64,000 bases of DNA from Paraconiothyrium sp. Pb-2020. Taxonomy: Eukaryota > Ascomycota > Dothideomycetes > Pleosporales > Didymosphaeriaceae. The notes below the pieces were generated by a model, which was not told the DNA's origin, ran no database searches, and saw only the letters and a program-made list of their open reading frames with translations. The stretch's first letter is position 1; each line of letters starts with the position of its first letter. The stretch is from contig JAJUBI010000009.1 in assembly GCA_022419385.1 (NCBI GenBank), positions 1,054,001 to 1,118,000 on the forward strand, written 5' to 3'. Positions 23,416-34,565 of this stretch are shown piece by piece. A program made the position numbers and the translations under genes.

Positions 23416-24117
23416 TCACATCACGACACCAGAGTTGGACGCGATACGCTGTATGGTCGTTAGCGACATTACGAGTATTTTCTTTATGGCGCCACTCACC
23501 GGCCAGAGCTCAGCAGCCTCCTTTCCGACCGGGCCAGTGATGGCAGAACCCTTCATTTCTCCCTTGGGGTTGACAATCTGCGCACAATCAGTCCACTGTT
23601 CCATGCCATATTTTTTTCTGCACCACTCACCACACCAGCGTTGTCCTCAAAGTACAGGAAGACACCGTCGCCTCGTCTCCAGGGCTTGCTCTGTCGGACA
23701 ATGACGGCGGGCATGACCTTCTTTCGGAGCTCAGGCTTTCCCTTCTTGACGGTGGCCATGACCATGTCACCGACACCACCAGCAGGCAGGCGGTTGAGAC
23801 GCGCACCGATACCCTTAACGGAGATGATGTAGAGGTTACGGGCGCCGGAGTTGTCGCAGCAGTTCATGACCGCACCGCTATATCCCAATTAGCCCACATC
23901 CTTCGCTATTGAACATCCTTTCTTTCCAATCGTCGGATTCGAATTTCGGGGACCGCGATTGCGTCGCAGAGGGTACGTACACAGGCAGACCGAGAGTCAT
24001 CTTGAGCTTGTTACCGGAGGAACCACGACTGCATCTCAGTTAGCCTTTTGCCCAGCCAATATTGCCTGCACAGCGGATGTAGCTCCTGGGTCTGACATAC
24101 CCGCGCTTGGAAGCCAT
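23416..24117 (-). CDS. rpl23: 60S ribosomal protein L23 (uL14)
   Basis: Five exons: 24117..24101, 24028..23981, 23877..23631, 23577..23500 and 23448..23416, with introns of 72, 103, 53 and 51 bp. The 140 residues equal the eukaryotic standard. It starts MASKRGRGSSGNK and contains LGLPVGAVMNC, RNLYIISVKGIGAR, GVFLYFEDNAGVIVN and AELWPRIASNSG, all near-invariant uL14 blocks that read through every splice junction. It sits on the subunit interface of the large ribosomal subunit. The four introns, including one after only 17 coding bases, are typical of intron-rich ribosomal genes in filamentous fungi. A high-expression gene, so its promoter (24118-24560) is probably strong. Confidence 0.97.
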
Positions 24118-24560
24118 TGTATCGGATTACGGGGAGGATAAGTCGTGGGGTTGATCGGGTGCGTCTTCGCGGGTTGTCGTTGTCGATGGTCGCAGCCAAA
24201 AACGCAAAGTCGAAATGGCGTTGTGCGGAACCTCGCTTCAACGAAATTCCGACAGATCTATTCCGCAAGCGGCTAGCGCATCGTCGTACCAACCCCACCT
24301 CACAATTCACCCTTCTGAAAGCTCGCTAAAAGCAGAACCTTGTTCAGTATACTATTGATCGGTTCATCCATTAATCATGTTCATGGGACTGACGACATGC
24401 ACATAGTCATTGCAATAACATAAGCTTGGGCATTGCTTGTCAAGTATCGTGCCGCAGCGAGATATACGTAGGTTCTCTGCTGTCTCGTTTCCTCATAGGC
24501 ATTATAGCTGGTCTTGGTTTTACTTCGATGTTACATCCCGAGCCCAAACACAGGGTGTAT
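24118..24560. promoter_or_regulatory. Promoter of rpl23 and 3' region of the F-box-like gene
   Basis: About 0.44 kb between two minus-strand genes. Expected to contain the rpl23 promoter. No TATA box is evident. Confidence 0.45.
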
Positions 24561-26106
24561 CTACACGTTGCGTATCTTTCGCCTGGGAGGTGCTAACAAC
24601 TCAATGTTCGTACTTTCCAGTTCGACCCTGACATCTTTCATCCAGTCCCAAGGAGATGTCTCCCCACTATGAAGATGATAGTGCAAATCGTAGGGATCGA
24701 ATATTATTTCAATCTTGCGAAGAGCGAGCCTCCTCCGATTAGCAAGTCTAGCGACCTTTTGCAGCCACTCTGCCTCGGCAGCCCCAAAATCTTGACATGA
24801 AGTGCATGGGCCAACTTGCTCGTCGAAGAGCGAGAAATCCCAGATGAGATGATGAAGTCGCGGTGCAGCAAGGATATTGTCGCATAAAGCCTCGGGCGTC
24901 CACTTATCAGTCATTGTCCGAGAGAATAGACGAACAACTTCAAGACTCAAGAAATCCGAAAGGTCGAGAGGCCCTGCTGCCGTGCCGGGCACGTTGGTGA
25001 TAGAAAGCGACTTCAGCGAACCTATATGACGATACAGGATGGATCGAAAATTATGAAGAAATCCGCGGCTTGGGTACCAATGGATCTTGAAGATGGAAAA
25101 GCTTCTGAGCGCCCGAGGCCATTTCATCAATTCGGTGAGAGCTGAAGGACCTTCTTCGCAGGCGTGAATAGTCAGATCCGTGAAGTTAGCGGTGCCCTCC
25201 AGACTCTGTATGGATCAAGAATTAGCGGACAATCTGGATCGGTGTCCATATCGTTACCTTTGGAAGAATGAATGAACTGCCATCAACTCTCGGTGAGATT
25301 CCATAGATCTGGAGGGATCTGAGATTCGGAGCATGTATGCTACCTATCGTTGCACAGAGAGGGTACAGAGGTAAGCCCTGACCCGCAGCAAACCCCCCAC
25401 CTCGGGTGGAGATATATAGCTCCTTCACCCTACTCGTGTATGGCAATGCAAGTCGCATAAAAGCCCAAAGATCCAGGTTGTTCTTGCTAAACTCGCCGTT
25501 GCCCACGGTATTATCGAATAGTCCCTCAATCGTTAAGCGGTGAGCATTAACGAACCGGGAGAGCACCACAGTGGTAGCATCAATGTCATGGGGCCAGCTA
25601 CTAGGGAACCGAATCAATAGTTCTCTACAGTGTCGTGCCATGGAAAAGTCCGTTTGGAATGGATGATAAAGAGTGTTGCTCGACCCATCAGATGGGACGT
25701 TTTGACCAGAAAGTGGGACCGTCATCGAGAAGTAAAGAAGTGGTTGTACAAGCGTTCTGAAGACCTTGCATACAGCACACAAAGCTAGAGGTACCTTGTA
25801 CATCTTTCTGTACGGGGACCATCTCGATTTCTGGTATCCGGTGTGAACGGCTTCCGTGAGGATCTGTGATACAAGCTCTTTAGGGAGGCGCAAGATTGGA
25901 AACGGTGGGCGTAAAGTGATGACTACTTCATAGTCGGTGAGCTCATGAAATGGTAGATGACTGAAGAGCTCGATGTCGGCTTCGTAGTGAACAACCGCTT
26001 TTTCCGTTCTCTTGACAAACTTCACGAGAGTGAGTTCATTGTTGTCTGTAGCACCGAGCCGGAGTTGTCTGAAGGGGTCCTTCCATCGCTTCTTTCTGGA
26101 CGGCAT
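24561..26106 (-). CDS. F-box-like protein
   Basis: Exon 1 26106..25258 and exon 2 25205..24561; 52 bp intron GTAACG..TACAG in phase 0; 497 residues. Near residues 68-90, PFPILRLPKELVSQILTEAV followed by the CAVCKVFRTLVQPLLY block has the pattern of an F-box (L-P-x-E-L/I ... C-x-x-F/W). The rest reads like irregular leucine-rich segments (APNLRSLQIYGI, IGSLKSLSITNV, SLEVVRLFS), as in fungal F-box substrate receptors. The intron junction joins FILPK to SLEGTANFTDL, keeping the repeat pattern. Substrate unknown. Such proteins form large families in this group of fungi. Confidence 0.75.
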
Positions 26107-27006
26107 CCTCTCGCATTATCTTTGTTTCCAGGCCTAACGGCGAGTTGCACGTAATATTTTGGTCACATCCGAAGCGCGTTTCCTCGAGTTCCTTCGCCAA
26201 GATCTAAGAATAGCCCATGCCTGAGGGGCGTTTCAGCCAACCCGAAATAGGAAACAGTTCCAACCAGTTCGTTCTGTTCATGAATCTCTATGCTAGTCCA
26301 TCATATTGATTTCCGACAATGGTGCCTTTGCCACAGATTCCAGGTGTTGAAGTAACCGCTCTGTGGCTCGGTATCACAAAACAGAATTGTACTCTCTGAA
26401 GCCGATGGCTATACATGCTTATAGTAACGTTCTAGCAATGTGTATTGTGCGTAAGTTATTCCATCCCAATACCATGGACATAGACTCTATGCCGAGGTCA
26501 TACCCAGGTTTAAATTGGAGATCGGACACTTTCCCAGATCATGCGACATGCCAACAAGCATCTTATATTGCCTGCAGACGATTCAATACACACCCCCATG
26601 AATTCAAGCTCACCTGCTCGTCACCATGAAGAGCATGGAATTCCATACTTCGAACCTTGGATTGACACTGCAACACTCAAAGTGGCATAGATGCACACCT
26701 GCATTAAAAAATGCCAATGGCTGTTAATTCAAAGTACGACTGCATTTGCAACAAACGTGGGTATCGACTAACGCTAAACCTTGAACTGTTACAAAACAAA
26801 CGTGCACGCAAAATTTGGCCCTTTGCGTTTCAGTGTCCGGACGAAGACTTGCAGAGTACGCATAACAGGAAATCGGATCCAAACCCCTATCACAGGATAG
26901 TATACGAAGGGAAGCTTTTTTGCCTCAATCGGTGGCCTTGAGTCTTTGTCAGTACTTCTGAACATTGTGGAAGAAGACTGTAAGACAACGTACATCCACT
27001 CCACTT
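26107..27006. other. Intergenic region
   Basis: About 0.9 kb. Small ORFs (at 26363 and 26711) show no motif. Nothing further supported. Confidence 0.5.
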
Positions 27007-27242
27007 TCAAATATGAGGATTGGAAAGGGGACAACTCCGACATCTGCGATGCGCACAAAGTAGGGTAATACAGTTTTTTACGTTCCCGTCTATCCAAGTC
27101 CGCCCACCTGGAGACCCGTGTTAGCAAGTTCAAAGATGTCAGAAAGTTTCCTCGTCTGACATTTATGCCGGTACGTACAACTACAGCAAGTCCACTCAGG
27201 TTTTTTGCTATTAAGGAGGTCTTGAGGTTCGATTTGAGCCAT
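27007..27242 (-). CDS. 54-residue Cys/His-rich microprotein (putative zinc-binding)
   Basis: Exon 1 27242..27179 and exon 2 27107..27007; 71 bp intron (GTACGT..CTCCAG) with a GCTAAC branch 13 bases before the acceptor. Unspliced frames give no Cys pattern; the spliced product has WTCCSCGRTW then NCITLLC and AHRRCRSC. Cys residues fall at about 19, 20, 22, 34, 39, 44 and 47, with His41. Small ascomycete proteins with W-x-C-C-x-C-G ... C-x-x-C-x-H-x-x-C-x-x-C are familiar to me as uncharacterised zinc-ribbon-like proteins, often missed in annotation. Length is short but the ending (LSNPHI) follows the pattern directly. No signal peptide, so it is probably intracellular. Confidence 0.6.
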
Positions 27243-29279
27243 GGCTAAGAAATGATAAGGTCTCTTATTGTGATGAACACTGATGATGGTGCGATGTCGA
27301 TGTTGTGTTGTTGTGGTACTGGTCGTGAAAGTCGTTGACTTTGTGGTTATAGAACTTTGTTTAGGTAGAGTCAACAATGGTCCTCCGAGAGACTTTATAT
27401 AGGTATCATTGTAGAGTGCAGTATTCAAAGGTTGCAGCATATGTGGAAACTTGACATGCAGTGTGAAGCGCAGTTAACGGGTTTTCCAACGACTACCCTA
27501 CATGAACTTCACCCATTATTCAATTTTAGAGTGGTTACTTGAAGCGAGCGCATGAATGACGCCTCATATTGGTTTTGCGCTTCTAGAGGAGTGATACAGT
27601 CCTGAGTGTGATCGAGGTATTTCTGTGGTCATGTTCATGCCTTATTGAACAGTTTTCCGTGTGTCGCTTGTGAATTATACTGTCCTGTACCACGCATTCC
27701 ATACGCTACATGGAAAGAATGGGTTTAATGAATCTTCAATTCCAGTATCACCTTTCAAGAAAGTGTATGCGACCTGTTCAGAAGCATTCGATATATGAAG
27801 GATTAGGAACGGTAGTGTGTTCTTGCAAGCTCTCTTACCTGGACATTGATTATGAAGCCATTAATGGTCTAGCACTGATCGCCGACGTGCGCAGAGTAGT
27901 CCTAACTCTGTTTTTCGCATCTGTTACCTTTTTCGTTATTGAAGAGACAAACATGGGACGGTCATCATATCTCACAACCTGATTCATAAGGCAACTTTTT
28001 TTACAGTGTTCTTGGCTAGCAACACACATTGCCAGTATGTCCATAAATCATGATCTCAGTTCACAGGTACCTCAGGACAAGGTTGAACCATTTTTATCGT
28101 GCTTAAGATCTTCAGAAATTTCAAAGTGGTTTTGGGCATAAATCTGTGCGTTGTAGGGTAGCTGACATAATACAAAGGAGTCCCAAAGATGTAATGATGA
28201 GTTAAGCATCTTAAGTCAGAGATCTAGCATGGCGTCGAGACAACCTGGCAGATTCTAGCAACAAAGAGCGATTGCGCGAGAAAGTCGGAAGCGAATTTCT
28301 CATGCAAGGCTGAACAATGATGTCGAGGTCGGCGAAAAGGCCATGTTCAGAATCGAACCTTTGCATCTCGAACGACCAGTCAGGTACACCTCCTCACTGC
28401 CTGCGTATTCTATACTAGATGCGGCCAACGATGCGACCTCATTCAGGCAAACAACACTAAGCACACCAGGCACGCCGACCTGCATGCACCAGCAGGCCAA
28501 TCCCGCCATTACAACACGCTGCACTCGCTACACAGATCCAGACGCGTTTTCTTAGGCGTCGCCACGCCATTTACCCCGCCCAGCGTATTGCGAAGCCAAT
28601 CGTTCGATGCACGGCGAGGCCTATCGCGCAACCTGCCCAGCCACCAGATTCTTCCGTCCACTCGCAGCCGTCCCACCACCACTCGGCAGAAAAGGTCTCG
28701 TCCCGCTCGCAGCCTGCCCAGCGACCGTTCCCGACGTGCCGTCGAACGGAAGCGGGACGAAAATCGATAGTTCGTGCATGTGGCTGCAGAGCTTGCTTGG
28801 ACGACAGACATGCCTGGAGGCCTTACCGTCGCGATTGCGATCGCGCGTTCGTTGCAACCAGGTTGGAACAGTATGGCAGATGGACTTGGGTCGTGCTCGC
28901 GCTTGGGTTTTGAAGAGGCTTTCCTAGGCGCCGACTCCTGCCGGGTGGGGGCGAGTGATCCGGTGCAGGGTACGCTTCTTGCAAGCTGCGCACAAACCCT
29001 CGAGGTGCAGCCTGCTGGCTGGGGACTATGTAGATCATAGCAGCGCGCCATATGCGCTACTGGAATGCCATGACGGAACGTGCGAACAGTGGCTTCCATT
29101 GTAGCAATGCGAAAAATAACGGTGACAACGTAGAATAGCACATTTGCTGGAAAGCTGAACGTGAAAAACAGTCGCGATCTCGGGATATCATTAAGCCCAC
29201 CATTAGAAGCGTAGCGTACATCTCCTTTTCATTAAAGCATCAAACATTAGAATTAGCCCAGTTCATACCCTTTTCTTCA
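27243..29279. other. Gene-poor stretch, no gene recognised
   Basis: About 2 kb. The part to about 28300 is AT-rich with short ORFs (one of 90 codons at 27710). From 28300 to 29141 the DNA is GC-rich and several frames stay open on both strands (210 codons minus, 106 plus). Their composition (Arg/Ser/Pro/Cys) looks like translated GC-rich non-coding DNA. Nothing here resembles a known protein. Confidence 0.5.
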
Positions 29280-32200
29280 TCATATCAATCCTAACCCGAT
29301 ACCCGCGGCACCGAGTAATCCGGCAGCCACGCTGCCCAATCCATTAGGACCCTTCACCGCGGCGCCAGGGAAGTAAGTCGGCTGGCTCGCGCTAGATTGC
29401 GGTGCTGTGCTGGTAACGTTCGCCACGGTCGTGGTTCGCGAGAAGCTCGATGTGTACTGGGGAGGAGTGTACGCGGGAGGAGATGAGATCTCCTCGGTGC
29501 TTGATGGAATGACCTCTGAGGAGCTTGGGACCTCCGTCGACGACTCGGGAGCCTCGGAGGAAGACGGGATCTCGGAAGACGATGGTGCCTCCGACGAAGA
29601 TGGAACTTCAGAAGTGGAGTCAGCAGCACTGCTCGAGGGAAGCGCACTAGAGGAAGGCGAACTAGAAGGTGCAGGTGTTTCGCTGCTCAGTTCAGACGTG
29701 CTAGATGGAGACGGCGTTTCGCTGCTCGATTCAGGTGTGCTGGATGGAGACGGCGATTCGCTGCTTGAGGGTTCAGGGGATGAGCTGGGAGGGTTACCGG
29801 AGCTGCTGGAGGGCGATTCGACGACCGTCGTGGCCTCCGCGGTGGAGGTCACGATCGTGGGTGAAAGGGTGACGGTCGGTGTCTCCACTGATACAATGGT
29901 AGATTGAGCAGGTGCTGATTCAGTCGTTATAATAGTCGTGGGAGCGGGTTCCGATTCAGTCGTTGTGACAATGGCCGAAAGAGCTGGGACGTGTACCGTG
30001 GAAGTCTCACCCACTGCCTCGCGTGACGCTATGGTGGTTACAGTACCAATAGATGTGTTTTCTTCACCTGGCTGGCCGACTATAGGATCGCAAGCGCCAG
30101 AACCGATGGGCTGACCAAGCTGCTCGATGACAGTAGGCTGAGCGTTCAGATATGAAACAACAGTCGGCGGTACAGAAGCAGAGTTGGTGATGCTGCTGGT
30201 CGGTACGAGCAAAATGGGGTTGTCGGTAGTGGTTATGCCGGTCAACGTCGTAGTCTGGGTAACGCAGGCTGTTGCAATCGGGCTAACCTCCAGATGCGAG
30301 AACGTTTCGTAAGCGGCATAAACAGTTGGGTAAGTAAGTGGGTTATCCTTGTACGTCCATACCAGATCCGAGCTCGTTGGGAGCTGGTTCGTGTGTGTGG
30401 ATGAGCCAACTGTTGAAGTCCCGTCCATGTAGTAGGTTACAGTGGTAAGGGTGACAAGCGAAGTCTGAACAATGACACTGGCCGGGTAGGCTACCAATGT
30501 AGCGGTGACATCGATGAGGCATCCGCTAGGGCAAGTGGCAGTACCTGTTGAGGACAGCGGAGAGGACAGTGAAGACAGTGAAGGCGTGATGGTGCGGTCG
30601 ACCGTTGTTGCTACCGTGGTGGCTATTGTCGTCGGCACGAGGACCGTTGTTGGTTGGAGGGAAGTGAATGTAACCGTCGAGAGAATGGTCGACACCACGG
30701 TGGAAGCAGGCCTATTAGTCTATTAGACGTTTCTCCCATATCATGTGACTTTCTGTACTTACAGGGCTGTTGTGATGGTCTGTGTTGTACCTGGGGCAGT
30801 TACAGTCGATGTCAATGTCTCAGGCGGAAGTGTGATAGTGCTCAGAATCGTGCTGACGGTCGTGCTGGTTATTGTCTCGGTGATAATGTCAGTGATGAGC
30901 GAAGTGACAAAAGCTGTTGTCGGGATAGCCACTGTCGTCGGGGCATCTACTGTGGTTGGGATAGCCACTGTGGTTGGGATAGCCACTGTGGTTGGGACAT
31001 CTACTGTGGTTGGGACAGCTACTGTTGTTGGTACAATAACTGTAGTCGGCTGAAGGGTGGTAAATGTAGTTGTCGAGTAAATCGTTGAAGTAGTCGTGAC
31101 AGCAGGCCTATATGAGGATTAGGACATATTATGCACACATCAGGTAGCTTGAATGTACTCACAGCGTGGTAGTAAGAGTCTCGGTCGTTGTTATGGTTGA
31201 TGCTGGTAGCGTAATCGTGTTAACAACAGTTGTTGTCACAGTCTCCGGCGGCAGCGTGGTAGTAAGAGTCTCAGTCGTTGTTGTGGTCGATGCTGGCAGA
31301 GTTATCGTGTTCACAACAGTGGTTGTCACGGTCTCCGGCGGCAGCGTGATTGTACTAATAATCGTGCCAATGGAAGTGGTAGTAATTGTTTCCGTGATAA
31401 CGTCAGTAACAAGTGAAGTGACAACATCAGTGATGAACGAAGTAGGCCCGGGGACGGTCTCAGTAGGCCCTGGAACTGTCTGGGTAGGTCCAGGGACAGT
31501 GGTCTCAATAGTGACCTGAGTACTAGATTAGCATGTGGTATTTGGCTTGCGAAAGCTGGACTACTCACAGGCGATGTAGTGGTATACACCTCGGTTACAG
31601 GGTAAGGAACAGTCAACGTTTCAATCAATGTCACCGGAACTGTAAGAGTGGTCGTAATCCACGAGATAATTGTCTCAGAAATTGTTACCGGGTACGACGT
31701 CGTGATCGTTGACGTTGTAGTGGACGTAAGAGTACTGAAGTCAGTGGTGAGGTATGTAGTCACGTAGGTGCTGACGTCGGTCTCGACAGTAGTGACTTCT
31801 TTCGTCACCTCGGTAGTGGCTGTGCGCTCCGTTGTGCGATCAATATACGAGGTCAATTCCGTGGTATGATCAACGACTGTAGTGTGATCAACAGTGGTCG
31901 TGTCGGTCTCAGTGACAGTGCATGTCTGTCAATCGTTAGTTAAGCTGGAGCCTCAACTACAAGGACCGAATCACGAAGGCACGTGTTTCGCAAAGCTTTG
32001 AAAGCTGCATTAACTTACCGTGGTTTCCGTCGAGGTTGTGGTCGAGTTCCTCCAGAAAGTCGTTGTATCCCAGAAAGTCGTGGTGTACGAGTTCGTTTTA
32101 GTGACAGTGTCAGTGACCGGTGGAAGGGTCTTTGTAGTTGTTTTCGTAATTGGCCTAGGTGTCTTGGTAGTCGTGACGGTATTGGTTACTGGCCGAGGAG

Positions 32201-32741
32201 TCTTAGTCGTCGTGACGGTATTGGTCACTGGCCGAGGAGTCTTCGTTGTCGTGGTAGTGACGTAGACGGGCTTCGGTGTCGTTGTGGTGGTGAAAATAAC
32301 TGTCACTGCAGAGCAGGTCCCGTAGCCAGGAGGAGTTGAAGTAGTCACATATCCACTGTCCGTAGTGGAAGGCGTTGCGGTCTGGTAAGCACTACTGGGG
32401 TAAGATACATTTGGCGGAGGTTCGGAAGTTGACGACGGCTCCGGCGTGGACGATTCGTATGCACTTGACGAAGGAGGAGGAACCACTTCGGATGAACTCG
32501 ATGATGGAGGAGGAACATCTCCGTATCCACCAGACGAGGTAGAGATAGAAGCATCGGACGTCGGTGGGGTCTCTGACGTAGGTTCCGGCGTAGACGTTTC
32601 GTATGCACTCGAAGATGGAGGAGGAACTTCTACATAACCACCAGACGAGGTCGAGATGGATGCATCAGATGTCGGTGCGTCTGAATACTGCTGAGCAACG
32701 ACCGAGCCAGCAACTGCCAGCAAAGACCAAACGTTCCGCAT
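29280..32741 (-). CDS. GPI-anchored Thr/Ser-rich mucin-like cell wall protein
   Basis: Five exons: 32741..32019, 31925..31569, 31515..31163, 31107..30763 and 30711..29280, with introns of 93, 53, 55 and 51 bp; 1069 residues. It starts with a signal peptide (MRNVWSLLAVAGSVVA, then QQ). Proline/serine repeats (VPPPSSSAYE) and TKTPRPVTNTVTT repeats follow, then a long Thr/Val-rich region (TITLPPETVTTT, PTTVAIPTTV). A less repetitive part with several Cys (CPSGCLIDVTA to about GACDPIVGQ) precedes a Ser/Pro/Glu stalk (SSSEAPSSSE). The end GPNGLGSVAAGLLGAAGIGLGLI carries a GPI signal with an omega site near the Asn or Gly. It should be heavily O-glycosylated and linked to the wall, with adhesion or surface-sensing roles in similar proteins. 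Exons 3, 4 and 5 share sequence at their borders (see findings). Confidence 0.85.
30940..31045 (-). repeat. 18-bp coding repeat (PTTVAI/D units) in the mucin gene
   Basis: About five to six tandem 18-bp units on the plus strand with the core GGGATAGCCACTGTGGTT encode PTTVAIPTTV-type hexapeptides in exon 4. The most similar units are near 30955-31000. Confidence 0.85.
31163..31342 (-). repeat. 90-bp tandem duplication in the mucin gene
   Basis: Two consecutive 90-bp units (31163-31252 and 31253-31342), each beginning AGCGTGGTAGTAAGAG on the plus strand, with a diverged third start at 31343. They encode a 30-residue unit with LPPETVTTTVVNTITLPAS. Confidence 0.88.
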
Positions 32742-34565
32742 GTTTTCAAGCGAAGGAACGCTACGCAGGTTGAACGAATGCTACGTAGCTTGGAGCTGAG
32801 GACAATCAGCAAGGCACGTGATGGGAGACATGGCGTAAAGGGAAGCTGGATCGGAGGGGAATATAGCTATTCTGGGGTGGGACAAAGGGTAGCGTGGGCG
32901 TCCTGTGGGTGGTACGGGACAAAGAGAACGGACTTGGTGGCACAGTTGGTGTAATTGGTAGCTAGTGAAGCTCTTCTAGAGCTAGGCACGTCGAAAGAAA
33001 ACTCACTCACCTCGAGCAAAGCGAAGGCTGGACTCAAACCTGGACGGAGGCAGGACGCAGCGCAGCGGCACGAGGCATGGCTATGTATGTACTAAGGTGG
33101 GCTTACGAAAAGGGTAGTGAGTGAGCTGGCGGGGCTGGGCTCTGGGTCAAGCTCTTCCAATATTCCTGTTAGCCAGGGCCAGGTAAACAACGACAGTGGA
33201 TGGCCCGGGCGAGAGACATGCAACTGGAAGGCAACAAGCCAGCCGGCAGCTACCCGGCGGCCGTTCCACGCGGCAGGGGCCACATCAAGAGGCCATGCGA
33301 GCCATCCAATCGCCTCACTAGGCCTGGTCGATGCGTCAACGAAGCCGGCAAAAGAAAATGGTACAGCGCCACCAGATCAGTGAGAGCATCGCAAGGCAAC
33401 GACGGCGCGGCCAAGCAGCTCGGCATGGGTGCTGGATACGGCGTGGCATCGGTTCGTGCTGGGCAGGCACGGGCGGATGGTAGACTCATCGGCATGTGTG
33501 TATTCGCACGGTTGGTCTAGAAAGCGCTTGGTGAATACCCATGTAGAAGACCCATGGCGATTGCTGACATGGATCCATATGACGGCCGCTTCTGGCTAGG
33601 ATTTTGCTGGGCGGGGTTAGAGGGCTGCAGCCCAGCATCGCAAGGTGGATGCAGGTCGAGGACACTCGAGCCACTTCTGATGGACGCGGCACAGCAGACA
33701 TCGTATTCTGGGGGCCAAGCAGTGGGGAGCAACACGCTCGCCGTCCACCGTGGGCCGGTCAGGCTGGCCCATCGTCCGCCCGTCCATGGTCCGCCGTGGT
33801 CCTGCATGGCGAGAAAGGAGCTTGGCGCAGTGCGGTCGCACAGAGGGCTGTCGGGCGCGCAGAGGGTTTGCGGTGGTCTGGCGATGCTGGAGGTGAGGTG
33901 GTGGTCGCGGTCGCGTACACGTGAGAAAAAAGAGCGGAGCAGACGGAGGCGCTTATTGGCGCACGGACCGCTGAGTCAGAACGAGCCAACCCGATTCGTG
34001 CGTAAACCGCGGCCACGGCGGTGAATCGACTCGGGAGCGCTTCTCTAGTCTAGCACGACGCAAGCGCCAATCCATTCACCTCCACCCTCGCATGCAACCT
34101 CACCGCGCAGGCATGATCGTGCAGCCGTCCCAACCCTTCTCAGCCCATGTCTCTCCAATGCCCGCCCAGCGCCGACGGTGCGGCTGCGCCGGGCAAGGCA
34201 CACAGCCCAGTAGAACGTGCCGGCTATGCTGCAGGTGATCTCGCCCGTACACTGATTGCTCCATTGCCCTCCGGCTGCCCTATCGATAGCATGCCCCGCC
34301 GTGGCACGGCGCCTCGTCAAAAGAAAGCACTCTGGCTGTGGTCGGGGCGCCGTGTCGTAGTTTGCCACGATGGCTTCCACCTCTCGCTGAGCACTGTCGC
34401 TCTATACTTCTTTGTGCACTTCAGCCGACCTCCACCCGCAAGGCCGTCGTAGTCTTTGTCTCAGTGCCTGATCTTGATCTTTCCTCGGCCCTTGCCCGGC
34501 CATCGTACCGCCGCTTGCATCGCACTGTCGCTCCTGGCCATACTCGTCATGCTCTTTATCCCAAC
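32742..34565. promoter_or_regulatory. Long divergent intergenic region between two surface-protein genes
   Basis: About 1.8 kb, GC-rich. Many ORFs up to 156 codons on both strands (for example 33554-34024) but none protein-like. It must hold promoters of the mucin gene (minus) and the aspartic-protease-like gene (plus). A hydrophobic out-of-frame segment near 34520-34590 is discussed in findings. Confidence 0.5.

Noticed and set aside
28509..29141. 210-codon ORF on the minus strand
   Set aside because: GC-rich sequence with overlapping open frames on both strands, Arg/Ser/Cys/Pro-rich composition, no motif, no splice pattern.
32935..33010. tRNA A-box-like TGGTGTAATTGG on the plus strand
   Set aside because: No B-box at the needed distance and no cloverleaf can be drawn.
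33554..34024. 156-codon ORF on the plus strand between the two surface-protein genes
   Set aside because: Several overlapping frames are open in this GC-rich gap; the translation shows no structure or family feature.
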